Of a stretch of 5,540 nucleotides of DNA, positions 1 to 5,540 are shown piece after piece (positions within the stretch are counted from its first letter, which is position 1; every line of letters starts with the position of its first letter). The stretch covers positions 1 through 5,540 of the forward strand of contig CAMPJV010000196.1 of NCBI GenBank assembly GCA_946886975.1, given 5' to 3'. Under the pieces are notes generated by a model. It saw only the letters and a program-made list of their open reading frames with translations, was not told the DNA's origin and did not search any database. Origin of the DNA: an uncultured Taibaiella sp. (lineage in GTDB: Bacteria; Bacteroidota; Bacteroidia; Chitinophagales; Chitinophagaceae). A program made the position numbers and the translations under genes.

Positions 1-1
1 C

Positions 2-730
2 AACAAGCCTGTTCGAATTGATACTATAGTTATCTCTACTCAGCACGATGACTTTGATGAGGAGAAGAAAATGCAGGAGCGCATCAAGAAAGACGTGCTT
101 AGCATTCTTATACCAAGGGTAATGAAGCAGGTTCCCCAGAATAAGAACCTTTTTAATAACAAGATCAAATATCACATCAATCCAACTGGCAAGTTCGTTA
201 TTGGCGGTCCTCACGGGGATACTGGACTTACAGGTCGTAAGATCATCGTAGACACCTACGGCGGCAAAGGAGCTCACGGTGGTGGCGCCTTCTCTGGTAA
301 AGATCCCTCTAAAGTGGATCGCTCTGCGGCATATGCTACCCGCCACATAGCCAAGAACCTGGTGGCTGCGGGTATCTGTGACGAGGTATTGGTTCAGGTA
401 TCTTACGCTATAGGAGTTGCCAAGCCAATGGGTGTTTATGTAAATACTTACGGCACTGCTAAGGTGAACATGACAGATGGTGAAATATCGCGCATTGTTG
501 AGGAAGTATTTGATATGCGCCCTTACTTCATCGAGCAGCGCCTGAAGCTCCGTCAGCCAATGTACAGCGAATGTGCTGCTTACGGCCACATGGGCCGTCA
601 GTCGGAAACAGTGACTAAGTCATTTAAATCTGCCGATGGTAAGACCAAGAGCGTGAAAGTTGAGCTCTTTACCTGGGAGAAACTGGACTATGTAAAGAAA
701 GTAAAGGCTGCTTTCTCAGCAAAGAAGTAG
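2..730 (+). CDS. metK: S-adenosylmethionine synthetase (methionine adenosyltransferase), 5'-truncated
   Basis: This enzyme makes S-adenosylmethionine from methionine and ATP in the cytoplasm and is normally essential. The frame is open from base 2, so 242 C-terminal residues are visible and the start lies outside the window; full-length relatives are about 385-430 residues, so roughly 150-180 are missing. Diagnostic motifs are [14 protein letters not shown] just inside the window, then [20 protein letters not shown] and [19 protein letters not shown], which form the ATP/phosphate and metal-binding core, then [20 protein letters not shown] near the C-terminal third. Compared with the E. coli enzyme as I remember it, a lysine-rich insertion sits between GHMGRQ and FTWEKLD, a form I associate with Bacteroidota. 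An ATG at 71 is internal and not the start. A strong terminator follows 26 bases after the stop, so the gene ends its transcript. The identification is very secure. Confidence 0.97.
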   Translation, partial: NKPVRIDTIVISTQHDDFDEEKKMQERIKKDVLSILIPRVMKQVPQNKNLFNNKIKYHINPTGKFVIGGPHGDTGLTGRKIIVDTYGGKGAHGGGAFSGKDPSKVDRSAAYATRHIAKNLVAAGICDEVLVQVSYAIGVAKPMGVYVNTYGTAKVNMTDGEISRIVEEVFDMRPYFIEQRLKLRQPMYSECAAYGHMGRQSETVTKSFKSADGKTKSVKVELFTWEKLDYVKKVKAAFSAKK

Positions 731-755
731 ATACCATCCAACTAATTATAGTAGT

Positions 756-788
756 ATAAGTTCTGCCAGACGGCAGGACTTATTTTTT
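756..788 (+). terminator. Rho-independent terminator of metK
   Basis: A 12-bp stem (756-767 pairing with 772-783) encloses the four-base loop AGAC. It has a single G-T wobble (762/777) and a GC-rich top formed by CTGCC and GGCAG. The 3' arm runs directly into six T residues (783-788). It lies 26 bases after the metK stop codon on the same strand and separates metK from the nuclease gene downstream. The stem plus U-tract is a textbook intrinsic terminator. Confidence 0.9.
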
Positions 789-819
789 GTCCCCTGCTCT
801 TTTAAAAAGCAAGTTTCGA

Positions 820-827
820 TAACTTCG
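820..827 (+). promoter_or_regulatory. Possible -7 promoter element of the nuclease gene
   Basis: TAACTTCG differs at one position from the Bacteroidota -7 consensus TAnnTTTG and lies 28 bases before the ATG at 856, after the metK terminator, where a promoter is needed. A -33 element is not clear; TTTT at 800-803 is the nearest candidate, with a 16-base gap. This is a weak assignment made from position and partial match only. Confidence 0.28.
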
Positions 828-855
828 TAGGCTCACTCCTGAATAATCCCAGAGG

Positions 856-2220
856 ATGCTATACGCGGTTGTTGATATTGAGACTACGGGAAGTTACGCG
901 ATGGGCAATGGCATTACCGAAATTGCTATTGTCATTCACGATGGGAAGGATATTCTTCACTGCTACGAGACACTCATCAACCCGCACCAGCATATACCTA
1001 TCTTCATTCAATCGCTTACGGGCATTACAAACGAAATGGTGCTGAACGCCCCCTCTTTTACCGAGGTAGCAGGGCAGATACATGAGCTTTTGGAAGACAA
1101 GATATTTGTCGCCCACAACGTCAACTTCGACTATTCCTTTATAAAGCACCACCTGGAGAAAGCAGGCTACAACTGGTCAGCCAGGAAGCTTTGTACTGTA
1201 CGCCTTTCCCGGAAGATCATCCCGGGGATGCTGAGTTACAGCCTAGGTAAACTCTGCCATCAGATCGGCATCCCGCTGCCTAATCACCACCGTGCAGGCG
1301 GAGATGCTAAAGCTACGGCGGCTCTGTTCTCGCTTCTCGTGGAGAAAGATCAGAGTCGAGTAATCGAGACAATGCTGAAAGGCAGGAACAAGGAACAATA
1401 CCTCCCTCCACACCTGCCTGTGGAGCAGGTTGAACGGTTACCTGACACGCCTGGTGTCTACTACTTTTACAATGCCGTAGGTAAGATCATATACGTTGGC
1501 AAGGCCGTCAATCTCCACAAAAGAGTAAAAAGCCACTTTTCTAACAACAAGCCAACCAGGCAAAAGCAGGATTTTCTTAGAGATATTCACAGCATCAGCT
1601 ATAAGGAATGTGCAACTGAGCTTATGGCGCATATCCTGGAGAGTGCAGAAATAAGAAGGCTATGGCCTGTACATAACAGGAGCCAGCGAGGATATTTGGC
1701 ACGCTTCGGATTATTTGTGTATGAAGACCAGCAGGGTTACAAACGGTTTGCCATAGAAAAGCATAAGCATCATTTCAAGCCGGTCTATACATTCAACACG
1801 ATCATTGAAGGCCATTCTCGACTGAGAGAGCTGATCACTGAGTTCGGCCTTTGCCCTCGACTCTGTAATCTTGCCAAAACAAATAGCTGCGATCATAACA
1901 TAGAACTTGGCGAATGTGAAGGTAACTGCACCGCCGCTCCTGCTGCTTACAACGAGGCAGTCGATAAAGCCCTTAACTGGCTCGAAAAGCACCTGCCCAC
2001 CTTTGCCTACGTTGACAGGGGCATGAATGACAATGAACAGAGCTGCATCCTCGTCCACAAAGGAAACTTCTACGGCATGGGCTACATAGAAGATGAAAAG
2101 CACCTAAAAAACCTGGAAGTGCTGCAACCCCTGCTGGAGCCACTTCAAGACAATGACTTCATAAGAAACCTCATCTACAAGCACGCTGCCACTCACCCTG
2201 AGAAATGCTATTCCTTTTAA
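856..2220 (+). CDS. DEDDh 3'-5' exonuclease fused to UvrC/Cho-type GIY-YIG endonuclease
   Basis: This 454-residue protein is a two-nuclease fusion, probably cytoplasmic and acting on DNA. Residues 1-160 are a DnaQ-like exonuclease with all acidic residues present: D7 and E9 in DIETTG, D92 in HNVNFDYSF, and H145 with D150 in HRAGGDA. After a linker, residues 194-275 form a GIY-YIG domain close to the UvrC N-terminus: Y202 in PGVY, Y213 and G215 in YVGKA, R223, and metal-binding E262 in ILESAEIRRLWPVHN. Cysteines 333, 337, 345, 354 and 358 follow, resembling the UvrC iron-sulfur ligands. The UvrC C-terminal RNase H-like nuclease and helix-hairpin-helix domains are absent. Genomes often label such proteins DNA polymerase III subunit epsilon, but a repair nuclease akin to Cho is the better guess. 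The start is fixed: a stop at 844-846 precedes it in frame and the exonuclease fold begins at once. The gene stands alone behind the metK terminator. Confidence 0.92.
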   Translation: MLYAVVDIETTGSYAMGNGITEIAIVIHDGKDILHCYETLINPHQHIPIFIQSLTGITNEMVLNAPSFTEVAGQIHELLEDKIFVAHNVNFDYSFIKHHLEKAGYNWSARKLCTVRLSRKIIPGMLSYSLGKLCHQIGIPLPNHHRAGGDAKATAALFSLLVEKDQSRVIETMLKGRNKEQYLPPHLPVEQVERLPDTPGVYYFYNAVGKIIYVGKAVNLHKRVKSHFSNNKPTRQKQDFLRDIHSISYKECATELMAHILESAEIRRLWPVHNRSQRGYLARFGLFVYEDQQGYKRFAIEKHKHHFKPVYTFNTIIEGHSRLRELITEFGLCPRLCNLAKTNSCDHNIELGECEGNCTAAPAAYNEAVDKALNWLEKHLPTFAYVDRGMNDNEQSCILVHKGNFYGMGYIEDEKHLKNLEVLQPLLEPLQDNDFIRNLIYKHAATHPEKCYSF

Positions 2221-2239
2221 GCTGGCGCCTGCAGCCAGC
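2221..2239. other. GC-rich hairpin at the end of the nuclease gene
   Basis: GCTGGC (2221-2226) pairs perfectly with GCCAGC (2234-2239) around a seven-base loop, starting on the base after the stop codon at 2218-2220. Two further A-T pairs (2219-2220 with 2241-2242) are possible across a bulged C. It lies between two convergent genes, where a bidirectional terminator would be expected, but neither strand shows a real T-run after the stem (CTTATAG on plus, TTAAAAGG on minus). It could still end or stabilise transcripts, so it is listed as a structure and not as a proven terminator. Confidence 0.4.
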
Positions 2240-2240
2240 C

Positions 2241-2283
2241 TTATAGAGACCTTATAGAGACCTTTTAGAGACTTTATAGAGAG
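2241..2283. repeat. Four-copy imperfect 11-bp tandem repeat
   Basis: Two identical units TTATAGAGACC (2241-2251 and 2252-2262) are followed by a 10-base unit TTTTAGAGAC (2263-2272) and a final TTTATAGAGAG (2273-2283). All share the core TAGAGA. The array lies wholly in the gap between the convergent nuclease and vWA genes and directly after the hairpin. It is AT-rich and contains no open frame. The role is unknown; slippage during replication is the simplest origin. Confidence 0.85.
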
Positions 2284-2326
2284 GTAGATCCGCTCATCAA
2301 CCGATGCAGAGCCTATGAACCAGTGA
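2284..2326. other. Remainder of the convergent intergenic gap
   Basis: These 43 bases separate the tandem repeat from the stop codon of the minus-strand vWA gene and would be its 3' untranslated region. I see no hairpin with a T-run on the minus strand here, so the terminator of the vWA gene is not identified. Confidence 0.4.
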
Positions 2327-4360
2327 CTATTGGGCTAACCAATATTTACGAAGCAACCACTCAGTGACCGCGAACGTAAGTATCAAAAAGAAGTACCACT
2401 TCCAGTCGACCAGAGGGATGGTCTCTGTGGTGGTTTGAATGACAGGGCGAATATCCTGATTGTTCTTAATGCTATCGTATAGAGAAGCAATATTCTCGTA
2501 CGGCACCAGAACACCAGAGTTCTTCCTCGCAATAGCATGCAGCAAGGGGTAGTCTGCGCCGGTCTCCATTAGCTCCAGGGGCATGTTCTGGACCACAAAG
2601 CTGCCGCTTTCAGAGTAGGCTTTGCCATTGTAGTTTGTACGTGCTGAATATGAGTAGGTGCCGGACGCACGAAGTCCAATGTTCAGCTTATAGGCATGGC
2701 CTGAACGTTCAAATGAAAAGCTTTGCTTGCGGCCGGCACTATCCAGTATCGTTAGCTGCACCTCTGAGGTATTTACCTGCTCATTATTCTGGTTCAGCAG
2801 GTATGCGTTCATACTTATGGCTTCCTGGTCGCTCCACACGTGCTTTGGAAGCTCAACACGGAAAGGCTTTTCGTTTACGTTTACCGACAAGAAGGAAACT
2901 GTCTGGCGAATGGCCTCGTCAATAACGTCGTGAGTGTTGAAGTGCCGGTATTCGAAAAGTCTCCAGCGCCATAATCCTTCCCCTACTAAAAGGGCGGAAG
3001 GTTGCGCGCCCTGCTGGAGGAGCCATAAGGGCATTTGCTGGTTTCCTCTTGCATGGAATAGCACCAATGCATTCGGATTCGCCTGCACAGCTCCTGAGGG
3101 TACTGCCAGAGGAGGCATCTTGTCCATCACTGCGTTAATGTTCTGAGGAAGGGTGAAAGCAGTAAACGAAGGATTGTAACTCGCAAACAAGTTCTGCAGG
3201 TTCTGCGGATTCACGTTAAGTCTTGCGAGGTTCTGCAGTTGGTTGAAGGCAGCATTATTAGCGTTCGCCCCCATGATGAGCCAGACAGACTTCTTAGCTG
3301 CGGCAAGCTGGGAGAGGAGATTGGACTGGGAGGGCAATGAATGCAGAATGACCACCTGGTAGTCCGAGAACGAGGAGGGCATATTATCTCCGGTCCTTAC
3401 TACCACATTATAGCCCTCGAGTCCGCTTAATGCCTCTCTGATTGCATTTACATCTGGATGTGGAGCAGCAGCAGCCAACAGGATATTCTTCTTTTCGCTG
3501 ACGACTTCTACAAATACATCCCTTCGGTTGTTAGCGGTATTCTGCTCTCCATCCGCAGATGGCAGAGCTATTACGTAGTGATGCAATCCCGCTCTGTCGG
3601 CCTTTACAGTAAATGACACAGAACGGTCGTACTTGTCGGAGGTGACAGAGATGGACGCATTACCTGTTGCTCCGCCGTTCACCTCTGTCAGGCGTACACT
3701 ATTACTATAGCCATTGCTCATTACAGCTACAACGTCGGCCCTGATCTCGAACTGGCTGTTGAGAGACACTGTCCTGTTGGCATATACATTAGTAATGCGA
3801 AGGTCCTTCTGGGCGACGCTGTCACCCAATGCGACGGAATATATAATGCCCTGATAGGGCAGCTCCTGGAACTGCGGGTTAATGCCCTGATTATATCTTC
3901 CATCCGTTGCGAGGATCACGGCGCCAAGGTTCTGCTGACCGTAGAACTCAGCTGCCTGGGAAAGTGCGCTGGCTATATCAGTCGCCTGCTGCTTATATTG
4001 GAAGAGTGTGTCACGTTGAATAGCGTTGCCAAAGCCCCAGCGGATCACCCGGTAATCTTTGGAGAGTTTCTGCAACAAAGCCTCCGCGCTGGTCTTATAG
4101 CTGCCTGTGTCTGACTTAAGAGCTGCGGGAATAGACTGTGTATTGTCCTGAAGGAAAAGGACTATTGGCTTCTGAGTGTTGTTCTTATTGATCTCGATAG
4201 ACGGGGCTAGTAACAAAAGACATGTCAGAAAGACTACCAGCCCGCGCAGTAATGCCGTAAGCCATGGGTAAGGGACCGCTCTACGAACGTCCGCACGATA
4301 CACCCAATAACCGACACCAAGGGAAAACAGGATAGCAAGTACCCAGAAAACGATCTGCAT
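2327..4360 (-). CDS. Membrane-anchored vWA-domain protein with glutamine-amidotransferase-like domain
   Basis: No specific function is recognised; the layout matches large vWA membrane proteins of Bacteroidota. Numbered from the ATG at 4360 (677 residues), membrane helices lie near 3-20 and 35-53. A vWA domain of about 65-180 follows with an apparently complete MIDAS metal site: D72-x-T74-x-S76 (DNTQS), T127 in TDIASAL, and D153 in ATDGRYNQG. A beta-rich, Ig-like stretch spans about 187-287. Residues 290-365 resemble a class I glutamine-amidotransferase fold (NILLAAAAPHPDV, then YQVVILHSLP, then VWLIMGA) but lack a catalytic cysteine at the expected turn. A second beta-rich part covers about 493-591, and a C-terminal helix lies near 653-670. 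The chain between helices 2 and 3 should be periplasmic. The frame extends to a TTG at 4381, but ATG 4360 starts right at the first hydrophobic helix and is preferred. No MoxR ATPase or other Bat-type partner is in the window. A protein-binding or envelope scaffold role is inference. Confidence 0.85.
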   Translation of the reverse strand: MQIVFWVLAILFSLGVGYWVYRADVRRAVPYPWLTALLRGLVVFLTCLLLLAPSIEINKNNTQKPIVLFLQDNTQSIPAALKSDTGSYKTSAEALLQKLSKDYRVIRWGFGNAIQRDTLFQYKQQATDIASALSQAAEFYGQQNLGAVILATDGRYNQGINPQFQELPYQGIIYSVALGDSVAQKDLRITNVYANRTVSLNSQFEIRADVVAVMSNGYSNSVRLTEVNGGATGNASISVTSDKYDRSVSFTVKADRAGLHHYVIALPSADGEQNTANNRRDVFVEVVSEKKNILLAAAAPHPDVNAIREALSGLEGYNVVVRTGDNMPSSFSDYQVVILHSLPSQSNLLSQLAAAKKSVWLIMGANANNAAFNQLQNLARLNVNPQNLQNLFASYNPSFTAFTLPQNINAVMDKMPPLAVPSGAVQANPNALVLFHARGNQQMPLWLLQQGAQPSALLVGEGLWRWRLFEYRHFNTHDVIDEAIRQTVSFLSVNVNEKPFRVELPKHVWSDQEAISMNAYLLNQNNEQVNTSEVQLTILDSAGRKQSFSFERSGHAYKLNIGLRASGTYSYSARTNYNGKAYSESGSFVVQNMPLELMETGADYPLLHAIARKNSGVLVPYENIASLYDSIKNNQDIRPVIQTTTETIPLVDWKWYFFLILTFAVTEWLLRKYWLAQ

Positions 4361-4370
4361 GCAGCATGCA
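4356..4370. repeat. 15-base palindrome over the start codon of the vWA gene
   Basis: TGCATGC (4356-4362) and GCATGCA (4364-4370) are exact reverse complements around a single A. The palindrome covers the minus-strand ATG (4360-4358) and the ten bases upstream of it. It could be an operator or an RNA hairpin affecting initiation, but a one-base loop makes a stable RNA hairpin unlikely without opening inner pairs. Chance self-complementarity of alternating GCATGC sequence is a real alternative. Confidence 0.4.
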
Positions 4371-4476
4371 ATATAGGGCAATTGAGCTATCAGGGAAAGG
4401 GGAAAAGAGTTAAAAGTTTAGTAATACAACAGCCCCCGTGGCGCGGACTAATTTACCGATTGAACGCTTATCCTTT

Positions 4477-4484
4477 TAACTTTG
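4477..4484 (+). promoter_or_regulatory. Bacteroidota-type -7 promoter element of the GNAT gene
   Basis: TAACTTTG matches the Bacteroidota -7 consensus TAnnTTTG exactly and ends only six bases before the ATG at 4491. A possible -33 element is TTTA at 4452-4455, 21 bases upstream; ATTG at 4459-4462 is another but closer than usual. With transcription normally starting a few bases after this element, the message would begin at or next to the start codon. There is no Shine-Dalgarno sequence between the element and the ATG, which fits. The divergent gap of 130 bases (4361-4490) otherwise holds a purine-rich stretch at 4392-4416 and no clear promoter for the minus-strand gene. Confidence 0.5.
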
Positions 4485-4490
4485 CGGCTT

Positions 4491-5540
4491 ATGCGAATGC
4501 ACGAAGTAGCAGGTGAGAAGGACATAAGAGCGTTCCTCGAACTACCTTTAGATATCTATAAGGGCGACCCCAACTACATCCGTCCGCTTGACAAAGACGT
4601 TGAGGAGGTCTTTAACTCTGCGAAGAACAAATACTTCAAACAAGGGGAATGCAAGAGATGGCTGCTGAAAGATGGCGGAGGAAAGGTAATAGGACGGGTG
4701 GCTGCATTTACCAACAAGAAGTACAAGAATGACCAGCCCACGGGTGGCATCGGCTTCTTTGAATGTATCGATGACCAACAGGCGGCGAACTTCATCTTTG
4801 ACCATTGCAGGGAGTGGCTGCGCGAAAAAGGAATGGAAGCTATGGACGGACCCATCAACTTCGGAGAGCGCGACAGGTGGTGGGGATTGCAGGTGGAGGG
4901 TTTCCAGGAGCCACTTTATTGCATGAACTATAACCCGCCTTACTACAAAACCCTTTTTGAGCAATACGGCTTCCAGGTTTACTTCTACCAGATCTGCTTT
5001 GCTATGAGCGTGAAGGACAAACTGACTGAGAAGTTCTTCGCCCGTCATGATGAGCTGGCACGAGACCCGAACTACAAGGCTATACCTATTAACAAGAACC
5101 AGCTGGATAAGTTTGCTAAGGACTTCACTTACATCTACAACAAAGCCTGGGCAGGGCATGGTGGCGGAAAGGAGCTGGACGAGCGCACGGTTAAGAAGAT
5201 GTTCGCGACAATGAAGCCTGTGCTTGACGAACACATCACCTGGTTTACATATTACAAGGATGAACCTATAGCGCTCTGGGTGAACCTCCCTGACCTGAAC
5301 CAATACTTCAAACACATGAACGGCAAGTTTGGGCTGATGCAAAAGCTATACTTTCTCTGGCTGAAAAAGTTCGGGAAGTGTTCGAGGTTTGTGGGGCTTG
5401 TATTTGGTATCATTCCTGAGTTCCAGGGGAAGGGAGTGGACGCATTTATGGTAGTGGAAGCGGCGAAGGTGATCCAGCCGAGGTATAAATACCAGGACTA
5501 TGAAATGCAGTGGATAGGTGATTTCAATCCCAAGATGATC
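4491..5540 (+). CDS. GNAT-superfamily (acyl-CoA N-acyltransferase fold) protein, 3'-truncated
   Basis: The frame is open from ATG 4491 to the window edge, giving 350 residues; relatives I recall are about 375-390, so only the C-terminus is missing. It has the layout of a conserved family usually annotated as GNAT-like N-acetyltransferase: an N-terminal FLELPLDIYKGDPNYIRPL segment (residues 15-33), GKVIGRVAAFTN (64-75), GFFECIDD (88-95), WLREKGMEAMDGPINF (109-124), the MNYNPPYY motif (145-152) and DYEMQWIGDFNP (336-347). The acetyl-CoA loop would be PEFQGKGVDA (309-318), which only loosely fits the Q/R-x-x-G-x-G/A signature. No substrate can be named. It is probably cytoplasmic, with no signal peptide or membrane helix. 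An in-frame stop at 4461 limits the start; ATG 4497 is an alternative two codons in. It is divergent from the vWA gene and has its own promoter element. Confidence 0.85.
   Translation, partial: MRMHEVAGEKDIRAFLELPLDIYKGDPNYIRPLDKDVEEVFNSAKNKYFKQGECKRWLLKDGGGKVIGRVAAFTNKKYKNDQPTGGIGFFECIDDQQAANFIFDHCREWLREKGMEAMDGPINFGERDRWWGLQVEGFQEPLYCMNYNPPYYKTLFEQYGFQVYFYQICFAMSVKDKLTEKFFARHDELARDPNYKAIPINKNQLDKFAKDFTYIYNKAWAGHGGGKELDERTVKKMFATMKPVLDEHITWFTYYKDEPIALWVNLPDLNQYFKHMNGKFGLMQKLYFLWLKKFGKCSRFVGLVFGIIPEFQGKGVDAFMVVEAAKVIQPRYKYQDYEMQWIGDFNPKMI

Noticed and set aside
851..855. AGAGG directly before the nuclease ATG, as a Shine-Dalgarno site
   Set aside because: It abuts the start codon with no spacing, which does not allow ribosome positioning, and Bacteroidota rarely depend on such sites.
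1711..2103. Minus-strand open frame inside the nuclease gene
   Set aside because: It overlaps the cysteine-cluster and C-terminal coding region of the nuclease and shows no motif or promoter of its own.
2221..2242. Intrinsic terminator shared by the convergent genes
   Set aside because: The stem is good, but no T-run follows on either strand, so it is listed only as a hairpin.
4361..4381. TTG at 4381 as the start of the vWA gene, adding seven residues
   Set aside because: The extra residues (TTG start, PYIACC) are not typical, and ATG 4360 begins right at the first membrane helix.
4548..5342. Long open frame on the minus strand inside the GNAT gene (264 codons)
   Set aside because: It is opposite to a clearly protein-like plus-strand frame with family motifs; its translation shows no recognisable domain and reads as the antisense shadow of that gene.
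1..5540. CRISPR array, tRNA or rRNA gene, insertion sequence, or defence island
   Set aside because: No regularly spaced direct repeats with spacers, no transposase or terminal inverted repeats, and no recognisable RNA gene; the four genes look like core or ordinary chromosomal genes.

Overview
The window looks like ordinary chromosome from a member of the Bacteroidota, most likely of the Chitinophagaceae type. This rests on three things: the MetK variant with a lysine-rich C-terminal insertion; start codons without usable Shine-Dalgarno sites, one of them preceded by a TAnnTTTG -7 element; and a large vWA membrane protein and a GNAT-like protein of types I associate with this phylum. The lineage is inferred from sequence style, not from a search.

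Layout from left to right. At 2-730 (+) is the 3' part of metK (S-adenosylmethionine synthetase), cut by the window edge and closed by a strong rho-independent terminator at 756-788. At 856-2220 (+) is a 454-residue nuclease that fuses a DnaQ-type DEDDh 3'-5' exonuclease to a UvrC/Cho-type GIY-YIG endonuclease module, followed by a UvrC-like cysteine cluster. A convergent intergenic stretch (2221-2326) holds a GC-rich hairpin and a four-copy imperfect 11-bp tandem repeat. At 2327-4360 (-) is a membrane-anchored vWA-domain protein with an apparently intact metal-binding MIDAS site, a degenerate glutamine-amidotransferase-like domain, beta-rich regions and a C-terminal membrane helix. A divergent intergenic stretch (4361-4490) carries a Bacteroidota-type promoter element almost touching the start of the last gene. 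At 4491-5540 (+) is that gene, a GNAT-superfamily protein that runs off the right edge.

The genes do not form an obvious pathway. metK ends in its own terminator, the nuclease and the vWA gene converge, and the vWA and GNAT genes diverge, so each looks like its own transcription unit. The biologically richest locus is the exonuclease/GIY-YIG fusion, a plausible DNA-repair nuclease that pairs a 3'-5' exonuclease with a UvrC-like incision domain in one chain. I see no RNA gene, CRISPR array, insertion sequence or phage gene, and no clear new multi-gene system.
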